Of a DNA stretch of 64,000 nucleotides, positions 22,629-32,809 are shown piece after piece; positions within the stretch are counted from its first letter, which is position 1; the number at the start of each line of letters is the position of its first letter. Source of the stretch: Mytilus trossulus (Eukaryota > Mollusca > Bivalvia > Mytilida > Mytilidae). The notes below the pieces were generated by a model. The model did no database searches. It worked only from the letters and a program-made list of their open reading frames with translations, and was not told the DNA's origin. The DNA lies in assembly GCF_036588685.1 (NCBI RefSeq), contig NC_086383.1:38510171-38574170 (forward strand). The letters run 5' to 3'. A program made the position numbers and the translations under genes.

Positions 22629-23679
22629 TGTAAAAAAAATGGCGAAAAAAATGGCGAAAAAGTGAAATGGAAATGTATGCAGTCGTGTAAATGTTGCATG
22701 TTGCGATTTTTTCCTTCCAGATTTGAAGAGCCAGACACCAAAGCTTGTGATTGCACGTGTCGTAAATGCATGTCTTGTGAACAGTTCTGCAAATGTTGTG
22801 TTTTAAGGTGCTTTCCAAAACATTTACCAACTCCATTAGAAGATGCATGTGAATGCCTGTGTGGTAAATGTATGCGTTGTGAAGGAAATTGTCGTTGTTG
22901 TATACTTCGCTGCTTTCCGTCACATCTTGAACCGCCAAAATCTGACGTTTGGACATGTAGGTGTTTTGATTGTCTCGCGTGCGAAATGCCATGTAAATGT
23001 TGTACATTTAGATGTTTCCCAACTTATTTAAAATCCCCTAAGACTGATGTTTTGACGTGCCGATGTCGGGAATGCTTGTCGTGTAAGATGCCATGTAAAT
23101 GTTTTACTTTCCGATGCTTTCCGGAATATCAAACCCCGCCAATTTCTGATTGGTGGGAATGTACGTGTGGTGCTTGCATGAAGTGTGAACGACCATGCGG
23201 ATGTTGTATTCTACGATGCTTTCCGTCATATTTTGATAGCAATGAAGTGTGTACATGTATGTGCAAGAAATTCCTAGCTTGTCAAAAGTCCTTAGGGTGT
23301 TGCATATGTCGATGCTTCCCGGGCACTTTGGATTCATCAAAACAGGAGAATTGCGAGTGCACATGTGGTCAATTCTTAACATGCAACCCGAAAGTTCATC
23401 CTGAAGTAGTAACAACTCAACCAAAAACTCCCCCGCCTCCCCCACCCCCTCCAAAGCCTAGAGATTCTAGTAAATGTGTTGCTTGCTGTTTAGGTTTTTT
23501 GTCTCTTTTAATCGTCCTGTTGTTGCTTTTATATTTCTTTTTGTTGGTCATACAAGTACGTTATGTTCTTGTATGCGATGATAGCAAATCATTTATGTCA
23601 TTTATGCACCAAATATTTGCGCAGCCCTATCTCTTAATTTTCCTTTTCACAGGTGAAAATCAGAATTTATAGGATTTGA
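22629..23679 (+). CDS. Cys-rich RCFP-repeat transmembrane protein (novel-looking)
   Basis: The ORF opens at a TTTTTTCAG acceptor (22628) or at the ATG at 22677. It encodes seven repeats of 32-36 residues, the first and last partial, following C-x-C-x2-C-x2-C-x3-C-x-C-C-x3-R-C-F-P, spaced by 12-14 polar residues with prolines. RCFP occurs at each repeat end (RFFP in the first). After the repeats come a Thr-Thr-Gln linker, eight prolines, and a 22-25-residue hydrophobic helix preceded by CVACCLG, so the predicted form is a single-pass membrane protein or a tail-anchored one. A 97-bp intron (23556-23652, GTACGT..TTTTCACAG) is likely near the end; spliced, the frame closes with a short basic tail at 23679, unspliced at 23672. 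I do not recognise the family. The spacing is unlike EGF, granulin or TNFR modules. No signal peptide is visible, which leaves orientation and start open. Confidence 0.75.
23556..23652 (+). other. Probable 97-bp intron
   Basis: The donor CAA|GTACGT lies in phase 0 and the acceptor is TTTTCCTTTTCACAG. The segment has no in-frame stop, so its retention would only change the C-terminal tail. Very short for this genome. Confidence 0.5.
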
Positions 23680-23730
23680 TAAAGATTTGTTCATGGTTTT
23701 AGTAATGAAAAATAGCATAAACAGCGTTTC

Positions 23731-24228
23731 AACGGAAATAAATATTAATCTTTTAAATCAAGTTTTTGTCTTGTATATAATACTCGTCTTAAAGATTGGT
23801 GCCTCGAAGAACCTCATGTTAATTAAAATTTTCAGCACCGATGTGTTGCACAAATAGAATTCTACGGAAATGGATATTAATCTTTAAAAATCAAGTTTTT
23901 GTCTTGTATATAATACTCGTCTTAAAGATTGGTGCCTCGAAGAACCTCATGTTAATTAAAATTTTCAGCACCGATGTGTTGCACAAATAGAATTCTACGG
24001 AAATGGATATTAATCTTTAAAAATCAAGTTTTTGTCTTGTATATAATACTCGTCTTAAAGATTGGTGCCTCGAAGAACCTCGTGTTAATTAAAATTTTCA
24101 GCACCGATGTGTTGCACAAATAGAATTCTACGGAAATGGATATTAATCTTTAAAAATTAAGTTTTTGTCTTGTATATAATACTCGTCTTAGAGATTGATG
24201 CCTTAAAGAACCTTATATTAATTATAAT
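23731..24228 (+). repeat. Tandem array, 133-bp unit, about 3.7 copies
   Basis: AGTTTTTGTCTTGTATATAA recurs at 23761, 23894, 24027 and 24160, a period of exactly 133 bp. The middle copies are almost identical; the first and last are diverged. The array starts about 50 bp after the Cys-rich gene's stop, so it would fall in its 3' UTR or just beyond. Confidence 0.85.
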
Positions 24229-24229
24229 T

Positions 24230-25255
24230 ATCACCATATTTAGCTTTTCATCGTAGCTCCATTCTCAGCGTCAATGATGTACTCTAATTTTTATTCGTTT
24301 GAAGAGTAATACAACATGAGCGACAAAACGTCATTGAACAATCTTTTGTCAACTTTGTGTTGTTGTTTTGGTTTTGTGTTTTTTTACATCGAGATTGCGT
24401 TTTTCTCTGTGTTTCCAAATATTTAAAAAAAAATAATAATAATAAAAAAATACATATTCTAATTTCCCTCTTTCAGTCTTTACCAGACTATTCTGAATGG
24501 GGTGAACAAAAAAAGAGAATAGTTAATACAAAAAGAAATTATAGAGAAAAATGGCCTCCGAAATAAAGAATAAGAAACGGAAATGAAGACTTTAATCTGC
24601 AGATCTATGAACACATTAGTAACATTTGAATCAATATACCAAATGTATGAATTGTATTTGTGATTTATTACGCCAAAAGAAGAATATGTTAATAAGCATT
24701 CCATATTAGTTTTATTTTAGAAGTAAATAAATTGCACTAATTGACAAAAATATTTCAACCAAGATTTACTTCCCCTTATTTGTCACCATTCAAAATTATT
24801 CCTTGTATTTACGTTTTATGGGTGAAAAAGATTTAATAATAAAAATATAAAATTCAAATACATATTGAAAAATAACTTATCATTATTTTTATACCTTTAT
24901 ACTATTTTTTAAAAAAAGTTATAAAATTATATTTTTTATTTATACTTCCTTTAACTGTATTACTATATTTTATCATAATCTAATGTCCTTCTAAACTGAG
25001 GGATGGAACATTTAAAAGTTACATAGCCTTAGTGACAAACCTATTAAAATTACATGTGACTGATAAATTGAAGTGTTGTTACAATCTCAAAATGCAAACA
25101 ACATAAGACTGTGTTACTCAAATTAATATAAAAATCTGTAATAGTGCAATAAAATAATAATTCAAAGAATTCAAAATGACTTAACCAAGTGAACAATTAC
25201 ATGCATTGTTTTGTTGGTATTTTTGATATATACATTATAAGAAAATGTACCATTA
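24230..25255. other. Gene-free AT-rich stretch
   Basis: Nothing recognised. The ORFs at 24357-24704 are low-complexity. Confidence 0.4.
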
Positions 25256-25259
25256 ATAC

Positions 25260-25520
25260 TGAAATTCTGCTCGAAAAAGTTCGTACGCGTTATGACCTGA
25301 GATTTGATTCTTCAATGCAGGTAATGACCTGCATTTTCATCATCACAGGTTGACAGGTATGAATGACATGTAAAATTCATGATGACACGAGCTTCGATAA
25401 TAAGTGCACAGGTAAATAAAAGAAAAACTTGATAGAAATCGTGTTTTCATGATCGTAGCTAAAATATGTAATTATATATATTGAATGCTTCTTTTCGTAA
25501 TTTCGTAGGGTTGTAAAAGA
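25260..25520 (-). repeat. Dispersed repeat family R11, inverted copy
   Basis: The reverse complement of 19122-19330 in block order, including TTCATGATGACACGAGCTTC, AAGTGCACAGGT and GAATGCTTCTTTTCGTAATTTC. Confidence 0.65.
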
Positions 25521-25752
25521 GAGGAGAAAGATACCAAAGGGACAGTCAAATACGTTGACCGTAGAAAGATAGGTGTCTAATTGGCTATCATATCACATCT
25601 CCTTATTTTTATATTGAAGGGTTTACTTTTTAGTAACTTTAAAAATAAAATACCTCAAAATACCTCAAACTTTATTTGTCCATTACTGTCAAAAATATAA
25701 ATACTTGTAATGTTGACTGACGTTTTATTGATATAATGCTATAATTTCAATG

Positions 25753-25758
25753 TTTATT
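25753..25758 (-). promoter_or_regulatory. Poly(A) signal of the Cvsi-like gene
   Basis: AATAAA on the minus strand, 63 bp after the stop codon at 25821. Confidence 0.6.
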
Positions 25759-25820
25759 TTGATTTTAACACTTTCATGTTGATAACAAAACAAAACAATA
25801 TAAAAGCCGTCCCCACCAAC

Positions 25821-25939
25821 TCAACGACCAATTCCTCCGATCAGGTCCTGGAGTGTGCAGTGACAATGTCCGTCAACACAGTGAGATCTCTGGCCGAATC
25901 TGCAATGTTCGTCCCTGCATTCACTACCAGCTGAGCAAG
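25821..25939 (-). CDS. Cvsi-like secreted inhibitor, exon 3 (second domain)
   Basis: The acceptor TTTCTGTCTTTAG ends at 25940. The exon completes a split Thr codon and encodes the second six-cysteine domain (Cys 55, 61, 66, 74, 79 and 81 of the protein), ending in a Gly/Ile-rich tail and TGA at 25821. Its cysteine spacing (x5, x4, x7, x4, x1) almost equals that of exon 2, so the two exons look like duplicates of one domain exon. Confidence 0.85.
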
Positions 25940-28900
25940 CTAAAGACAGAAAAAAATATGTATTGAGTTATCCCTATCGAGTCCATGCCCTGTAAATTGT
26001 TTATTTTAGACATTTTATCGTTGAATAAATGTTTTATACATTGTAATAAATCAAATATGAAAATACGAATTAAATCAGTAACCAGGAATTTGACAGCTAG
26101 TGTCCCTTTTATTGCAAAATAGTAGATAATTAAAAATATATATATATAACAAAGTGACTTGTGATGGACAGGAATAAAAAAAAAACTTGAGTACGGTACC
26201 AGAAGAAAGAAGGAATTTCGGAAATAAATACTAGTTTTGTCAGAATTATATTTTCGTTTTCCTAATTCGTCAGTTAAAAACTGATCTTTATGTTATGTTA
26301 TAACTTGATTGATTTATTGGGAGTTCCTAATATATTTAAGACTTCCCTTCTGAAGAATTCCAAGAAATTTAGTATCACAGGATGTATATAAACTCTTTCA
26401 GCCCACCCCACCTTCGCTAGCCAATGATTACGAGGGGACTGCATCGTCGCCCTTGGCTAGCGAATATATCCCACCCCATACCTAACTTGGTCTGTGTCAA
26501 ACAGACATTTAAAAAATTCAGATTATCGAACTAATAAAGAATATAAAGTGAACGACCATTTAACTTTAGGGGTTATGAAAAAATATTCTGATCCCCAATT
26601 TGATAAAAAAATATATATAAATATAGATTCTTACATTGATACCAGTGGATTATCGGATTTATCCAATCGAGATAGTTAAATTATCAATTTTAAAGTTCGA
26701 GCCGCCTCGGTGAGTACTTTAAAATTTATAATTTAACTATCGAGATTGGATAAATCCGATAATCCACGAGTAACTATGTAAGAATATGTTTCTCTAATGA
26801 TTAAAAAGACATTTTCTTTTTTTGTTTACCGAAAATCCCCTTCGAGTGCCTTTCACATTGCACGAAGTTGTCAATTTCATTAACACCTGTTATCATATTT
26901 TGGTTCATCCAGTCAGCCAAAAAGGTCATGACCCTTAAAATCATCCAATGATGTTCTGAGATCACCGGCAACCACACATTGATTAAATTTTTTTATACAA
27001 TGGGTTCGAAAAGGGATAAATTTCCATAGAATTAGAGAAAATTATATATATATTGTGGTCAACCAGAATGATGACAAAACAAATTCTTAAACTAAAAACC
27101 ATGTTCGTGTGTTGTGCGTAAAATTTCTGACTCAGATTAAAAAGACATAACCCCCACCCACTTTTGATATTAAATGGTTGCTCCCTTAGCTGTTTATATT
27201 TACTATGTCCAGTGGTTCCTGCGCTGCATGTGCAATGTCCAAGTGCGCAGACAACTTTGTGTGTAGTGTCCGTGCATTTTGTTTCGTTACAGTCTGAGCT
27301 TCTAAAGCATGTTTCAGAATAAACAGCCACTGAAAAAGAAAAAAAGTAATTAGGATTTGAATACATCTTGTTATAATTTTATCGGGTTGTATAAATTTCG
27401 ACCGAATCACATTTTGTTTGTAACGCGGAATTTTTTAATTACATTTGTACGTTGAAACCATGCATGAAATTAAGAGTTATATCATTTTTTTGTTAGTTAC
27501 TCAATGCATTATTTTAACATTGTCACGAATTGGACGTGCAGTCATACATAGCTGCTGTAATCTAATACTCGGAAATAATTCTTAAATTAATTGGCATATA
27601 TAAGGTAATGTGTTGATATGATTATTTGACAGGACTTCCGGTAGATGTTCTTGACGTTTATTTTTCGATAGACGACGTTGACCAAATTTCTTTTCGGAAC
27701 CAATGTAAACAAGATGGCGGCGATTATTACACAATCCGGCTAGCCGTTATCAGAATGTATTTTCACTTCGCATTATCAGATAAGAAATTTCATGGAGTAC
27801 ACATGTTTGCGTAAACCAACAGATATATTCATGCGCCAGGCCAATTCAATGACACAAATATGCAATTTATGTGTGATGGTTGCCAGTGTGGGAAAATGAA
27901 TTCCTTAACTCTATTTTTAAAGGGTTATAATTTGAAAGGAATTTATTGGTGTATAAACTGGACCATGTCACTCACAATCACAACTGTTTTTGAGTGAATT
28001 GGTCGAGTTTATACACAAATAAATTCCTTTAAAAAGGCGTGTAATCCTATATTCTAATATGACGTGCTTCTTTCGCTTTGTGATCAAACACATTCTCTAA
28101 ATCCAATAAAATTTGTTTGCACATGCGTATATTGACTTCTTCAGAATAATGAATTTTATCAAGTTATCATGCACTTAATATATTTCCTTAACTTTGATCT
28201 TAGATAGTGCACATGATGTTTCTAACTCATTTATTATGACTGTTGTGTGTTGCATTCCGAAATTGACCTGTTTGACCTAGATACGACAACTGTTCATGCT
28301 GGCTGTTCATTCTCCTCGCTCTGAATAGTGCCAGCCGTGTGCTTCTTTGCAAACAAAAAGGGAGCTTCATGGAAGAGCTTACACAAACGCTTTTACACTT
28401 ATACTTATCGGACATAGAAATTACCTTAATTGTCCTATTAAGAATCGAAATAACTAATGCAAGCTATACTTCATTGTAGTTTTAACATCGGTAGGCATTA
28501 TATTCGTGTTATTTTAGCCCTCACTATCGCTCTGGCAAAAATAATCACGAATATAATGCCTACCCATTTTCAAACTTCAATAAAGTAAAGCTTGCATCAA
28601 TTATTTCTTAAACAATATATGATATTGGGGTACTCCGTGATTGATGGCAGCCAATCAAAATTGCGTTTTTTTAGTGAAACATTCATGTAATATTATCATT
28701 TATGTATATTTTAAAAAAAATCTTAGATATGACTCGTTACGACAACATTAATGTAGATCTATAGATAATTGCAGCGGCAATCGGCAATCCTCGGGTAAAT
28801 CCGTTACACTCCTTCTACCGGTACGGAATCGGCCGAATTGTGACGAATGTTGCAGCGTAATAGAAATGCTGAATGAATCACAACTGATGAAAGACATGCA

Positions 28901-29960
28901 GTTGAAAATTGGATAGTATCAGTTATAAGGTTTTTTTTAAAGTGCCTTATTTTTAATTGTTGTTTCGATAATAAAAGAAACTTCGCCTACACTCTTGTAT
29001 AAAAAATTTAGGTTTTTTTTTCCACTAAATATTTTTTTCATGAATATTCTTTGAATTCATATTAAGTATAACATTTATAAAGCAATATGGAAAAAATTTA
29101 AAATAGAATTTCATTTATTTATTTTATTCTTGACATAGGAATTGTATTTAAGTGTAAAACAAGGTCAATTGCAGATAAGTAAAAATTATGCGTATCAGTT
29201 TGGCACGATTAAAATGTCGGTCATGAAACGTAAGTAATGATTCAAGGTCATACGTATCTAGGTAACATCGCCATAATAGTCCGTCAACTTCCGAAGCAAG
29301 GTTGTCGGCTCTCCGGACATTCCCGAAGTCCTGCGTTTGCCGGATTGCCGAGTTAATGAGCTTCGGTCCTTGCTTGGAAGTTGAATAGTCCGTATGTTGA
29401 AAAAGCTCATAACTCTACAATTGCGGTTAAATAGATAACAAACATAAAGTAATAAAAAAATATTAGACCTTAGAAAACAATGAAAACATGCATCTGACAT
29501 CACGCTCAAAAGTACATATTTCTTGATATAAAACAATGCCTTCCTATTCTCTAATATTGGTTGCTGTCTTATTTCCAGCTACAATGTTTAAATTAGCGAA
29601 CTGATGTTTTTCCCAAAATTTGCCAGACGCTGTAATGAAATATCAACAGTCAAACTATATCAGCTATATTTTGTATCAGTAAGTATTCATTTATTTTCGT
29701 GGTTATCAATTTTCGTGGATTATACAAAACTTGCATGTTCGTGGATGATTTATATTCGTGGTTTAGCCGAAGTCTGCATGCATGCCTATAGAAAATTTGC
29801 CATTCGTTGAACGTTTAATTTCGTAGTTCAATTATACCCACGAAATCCGCGAAAATTGGTATCCAACGAATAATAATGACTCCACAGTAGTAAGTATATT
29901 ACAAAAACGAGAAGGACATTACTTACCGACAAAGCACAGTAATACAATTGCGACCTTCAT
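25821..29960 (-). CDS. Two-domain secreted Cys-rich protein, Cvsi-2-like
   Basis: Three exons (29927-29960, 27204-27329, 25821-25939) splice in consistent phase to 279 nt and 92 codons plus stop. Residues 1-16 form a typical signal peptide (MKVAIVLLC..). Two domains follow, each C-x5-C-x4-C-x7/8-C-x4-C-x-C, with a Gly-His before the last Cys-x-Cys. This arrangement is what I know from the oyster Cvsi family of small serine-protease inhibitors, which act on subtilisin-like proteases in host defence. Those usually carry one domain; here there are two, each in its own exon with phase-1 borders. A TATA box (30006-30012) and a poly(A) signal (25753) bracket the gene. Inhibitor function is inferred from cysteine spacing only. 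The introns are 2.6 and 1.3 kb and contain hairpin MITEs. Confidence 0.82.
25960..27200 (-). other. Intron 2 of the Cvsi-like gene
   Basis: Holds a hairpin MITE (26628-26784). Nothing else is recognised. The 61-codon ORF at 26494-26679 lies on the opposite strand and overlaps the hairpin. Confidence 0.7.
26628..26784. mobile_element. Hairpin MITE with arms of about 68 bp
   Basis: The left arm TTCTTACATTGATACC..GGATTATCGGATTTATCC is mirrored by GGATAAATCCGATAATCC..GTAACTATGTAAGAA around a loop of about 20 bp (GAGCCGCCTCGGTGAG). Its length and near-perfect symmetry fit a foldback element. Confidence 0.8.
27204..27329 (-). CDS. Cvsi-like secreted inhibitor, exon 2 (first domain)
   Basis: The acceptor CTTTTTCAG ends at 27330 and the donor is CATA|GTAAAT (27204/27203). 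It encodes the signal peptide's end and cysteines 19, 25, 30, 39, 44 and 46. The donor is weaker than usual, but the phase with exon 3 is exact. If the donor were skipped the frame would run on for about 70 codons. Confidence 0.85.
27937..28012. mobile_element. Short hairpin element
   Basis: AAAGGAATTTATTGGTGTATAAACTGGACCA-like left arm, mirrored by TTGGTCGAGTTTATACACAAATAAATTCCTTT, with a loop of about 20 bp. Confidence 0.7.
28439..28611. mobile_element. Hairpin MITE with arms of about 75 bp
   Basis: AAGAA..CTAATGCAAGCT..CGGTAGGCATTATATTCGTG is mirrored by CACGAATATAATGCCTACC..AAGCTTGCATCAATTATTTCTT. The loop is TTATTTTAGCCCTCACTATC-like. Confidence 0.75.
29272..29395 (+). mobile_element. 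MITE-like repeat R5
   Basis: The ends are TCAACTTCCGAAGCAAGG and CCTTGCTTGGAAGTTGA, terminal inverted repeats of about 17 bp around CGGCTCTCCGGACATTCCCG. The same element lies inverted at 47048-47150. Confidence 0.75.
29927..29960 (-). CDS. Cvsi-like secreted inhibitor, exon 1 (signal peptide)
   Basis: ATG at 29960 in the context AAAATGAAGG. It encodes eleven residues of a hydrophobic signal peptide and ends at GTCG|GTAAGT in phase 1. Its phase matches exon 2 exactly. Confidence 0.85.
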
Positions 29961-30005
29961 TTTTACTGATTCTCAAATTGAATAACGAAAATCCAGATCT
30001 GACGG

Positions 30006-30012
30006 TTTTATA
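30006..30012 (-). promoter_or_regulatory. TATA box of the Cvsi-like gene
   Basis: The minus strand reads TATATAAAACC about 46-52 bp upstream of the start codon, leaving room for a transcription start near 29975-29980 and a 5' UTR of about 20 nt. Confidence 0.6.
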
Positions 30013-30394
30013 TATGTAAGATACGTGAGGTACGGCACAGGAGTAGTTATGTCTTGAAATACACCAAAAACAACAACGTATTGAGATAAAAACTTGGTCT
30101 TTGTGAGTAAGAATGGTTAAAAAGGGGATCAAAATGCTTTGTTTTATAATTCAGAATTTAGTATTTTCTCTTAAATTATTTCTTTTATTTTTTTTAAATC
30201 ATGACATGTCTTAAAAAAAATCATGACAATCTCCATGTTTGTAACCTATTTTCGGTATCACAGTTGTAAAGGTCGTCGTTGTGGTGCACCTATACTATAT
30301 CCACAATACAAGGACTGTGGGTACATAATAAGTCTAGGGATTAAGCAAAGAAAATTAACTAAAATGTTAAAAAATATTGTTTTCCAATTGTTTT

Positions 30395-30775
30395 TTCGTC
30401 AATTTTACGGACGCCGTCACGAGTTGTTTGCCCGTTATAGAATATCCGTTTCACAGTGTATATCGGATATGTTCCTTATGTCGTAACAACAATCCCGTTC
30501 CCTTTTCACGAGTTTGACCTACTAAATTAGACTATTTACCGAACAACACGATCGGTACCACATCTGCTTACCCCTTCTGAAACCTGAGATCACCCCTAGT
30601 TTTTTGTTGGGGTTCGTGTTGCTTATTCTTTAGTTTTCTATGTTATGTCATGTGTACTATTATTTGTCTGTTTGACTCTTTCTTTTTTAACCATGGCATT
30701 GTCAGTTTATTTTCAATCTGTGGGTTTAACAGTCCCTCTGGTTACTTTCGCCCCTCTTTTGAAATATAAAAAATA
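30395..30775 (-). repeat. Repeat family R2, long inverted copy
   Basis: The reverse complement of 11250-11645 in block order, including GGACGCCGTCACGAGTTG, GATATGTTCCTTATGTCGTAA, CCATGGCATTGTCAGTTTATT and CAGTCCCTCTGG. Confidence 0.8.
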
Positions 30776-30794
30776 ATAAAGAATGAACACAAGA

Positions 30795-30995
30795 TATAAA
30801 AAAAAAGATGTGGTATGATTGCCAATGAGACAACTATCCACAAAAGACCAAAATGATACAAACATTAACAACTATAGGTCACCGTTAGGCCTTCAACAAT
30901 GAGCAAAGCCCATACCGCATAGTCAGCTTTAAAGGGCCCCGATAAGACAATGTAAAACAATTCAAACGAGAAAACAAACGGCCTTATTTATGTAA
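30795..30995 (+). repeat. Repeat family R1 with poly(A)-like end
   Basis: It begins AAGATGTGGTATGATTGCC, contains GAGCAAAGCCCATACCGCAT and ends in a run of about 25 A (30994-31018), as retroposed tails do. Confidence 0.8.
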
Positions 30996-31160
30996 AAAAA
31001 AAAAAAAAAAAAAAAAAATATGTAACGAGACACAGCTTACAATTATCTTGAAATGAATTTTAACACAATAAATGTACTTTTATCTTAATTTTTTTTTAAG
31101 ATTAACTATTTATCCATGAGAGAAACCGAGTTTCATTATTCTTATATATATAAATATATA

Positions 31161-31665
31161 CCAAAAATTTGCGAAAGCAAATTTACAGATCTAACATTGT
31201 TGGGTTGATGTTTAGACGAGTTGTATATACATTATGTACACAGCCATGTATCACCATCATTGATGGCGATCCAATGGATACATCTGTTGTAGAGTTGTCA
31301 CTGACTCAGACGTACTTATGAATATAATTATTTTCTGTGACTGTATGTTACATTAATTTGTAGGATCCTTTACTATAGATAATTTAGCTGATTTGTACCA
31401 ATAACATCTTTATATATCATGTACTGTAGTACGCCGCTAGATTAAAACTGACGAGGAAAGGTAACACACGGCCAGCGAAAGCTCTATTTTTTGTAGAGCC
31501 TAGGTGGTCGTGTGGTCTAGCGGGACGGCTGCAGTGCAGGCGATTTGGTGTCACGATATCACAGTAGCATGGGTTCGAATCCCGGCGAGGGAAGAACCAA
31601 AAATTTGCGAAAGCAAATTTACAGATCTAACATTGTTGGGTTGATGTTTAGACGAGTTGTATATA
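31161..31665 (+). mobile_element. tRNA-derived SINE in a 436-bp direct-repeat context
   Basis: 31496-31595 has pol III boxes: box A-like TGGTCTAGCGGG (31512) and box B GGGTTCGAATCCC (31571). It is followed by a 69-bp body (31597-31665) that starts CCAAAAATTTGCGAAAGC and ends in a TA run. The same 69 bp also stand at 31161-31229, exactly 436 bp earlier. So either two SINE bodies flank a 366-bp insert or this is 1.2 copies of a 436-bp unit. The overall plan resembles molluscan V-SINEs such as RUDI, but I cannot confirm the family. Confidence 0.6.
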
Positions 31666-31699
31666 TATATATATATAAAGCTGATTGTAGCGGTTTTTT

Positions 31700-31750
31700 T
31701 TCTTAGAATGGAAATGGGGAATGTGTCATCAACCCAACAACCAGATCAAA
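31700..31750 (+). repeat. Fragment of repeat family R9
   Basis: AGAATGGAAATGGGGAATGTGTC and a CAACAACC.GA block, the start of the element seen more fully at 61683-61905. An ORF at 31657-31965 runs through it and has no other support. Confidence 0.55.
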
Positions 31751-32174
31751 GAATTGGCTATTTGACTTTTTTCATTTTGAATCTTTCGGGATTTTTTTTT
31801 ATTATTTATTTCATCTGTTTTTACTTTGTAACTTCACCAATTACACTTATTAAATCGTATGACCCAAAAATACAAAAACAAAAAAAGGCCTCAATTGGAG
31901 AAACACGATTACGCCAAATCAATGCATCTTTATCAAATTTCGGGGTCAAATACTTCCCCCACTAAATGTATATCTATCATGAACCATTATTCGAGATTTG
32001 TAAATGACACCGAACCACGTTTTGTTTAAGGTCGACTATCTATAGGTTATCACTCTATTTACGGAGACGTTTCACAACTTTCTAATATTCTGTTTACCTC
32101 ACAAAGTCGGAAAAGGGATTTCACATTTATTATCATTCATAAAATCAAAATGTTAAGTAAAGCAGCAACACAAA

Positions 32175-32460
32175 AGTTCCTAGTTCGATTCCCGTTCGGG
32201 ATGAGAATTTCAGGAACTCAATTTTTGGCTCTACCTTGACACCATTCGCGAGTATGGTATTGAGGAAACGATGATAGTCCGTCGGAAGGGGACGTTAAAT
32301 GACTGATCCGTGCTAAGAGAGAGCCATATCTCTTGCACGTTAACAACACCCTTGTAGATTTCGAAAAAGAGTAGGCTAATGCCGCTACAAGGCAGCACTC
32401 GCACCCGCAAAGTGGAAAAGGATTAATATAAGTTGCAAAACTTGTTTCCAAATCCACTAC
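32175..32460 (+). mobile_element. tRNA-related SINE, 5'-truncated
   Basis: It starts in a box B-like TAGTTCGATTCCCGTTCGGG, then GGCTCTACCTTGACACCATT, GACGTTAAATGACTGATC, AGAGCCATATCTCTTGCACG and CCGCTACAAGGCAGCACTC. I recognise this from mussel genomes as a dispersed element; box A is missing here. Confidence 0.6.
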
Positions 32461-32504
32461 AAATAAATATGTTTAAAATAGCAGGACCTGTTTACCTTTT
32501 CGAA

Positions 32505-32660
32505 GCACCTGGGTCACCCACATTTTTGGGTGGGGTTCGTGTAGCTTTCAGTCTTATGTTTTTATACATGTGTTAATGTTTGCTATGCCATTGTCAGTTC
32601 TTTTTCGACTTTAAGTTATGAGTTTGATTATTCTTTTAGTATATTTTGTATCTTTTTTAT
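32505..32660 (-). repeat. Repeat family R2, short copy
   Basis: GGGTGGGGTTCGTGTAGCTT, CTTATGTTTTTATACATGTG and GCTATGCCATTGTCAGTTC parallel 30595-30720. Confidence 0.6.
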
Positions 32661-32809
32661 TGTATTCGCTCCAGAATCAAACCTTTGCAAAATTTTCGAC
32701 AATAACTCGAGACCAAATTAATTGAAAGGTAAACTCTGTGTAAACTCGTAATGTCCTCCCTTTTAATATTTGAAATCCTAAAAATTGAATTAAACTAAAG
32801 ATTATCTAT

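Larger units (their letters stand above)
27330..29926 (-). other. Intron 1 of the Cvsi-like gene
   Basis: About 2.6 kb with two hairpin elements (27937-28012, 28439-28611) and an R5 repeat (29272-29395). No further exon with the six-cysteine pattern is seen. Confidence 0.7.

Noticed and set aside
27626..27814. Exon on the plus strand after a TTTGACAG-like acceptor
   Set aside because: No homology, no clear donor, and it lies in the intron of the well-supported Cvsi-like gene on the other strand.
31496..31595. Functional tRNA gene
   Set aside because: Box A and box B are present, but I cannot fold a proper acceptor stem and the sequence continues into a SINE body.
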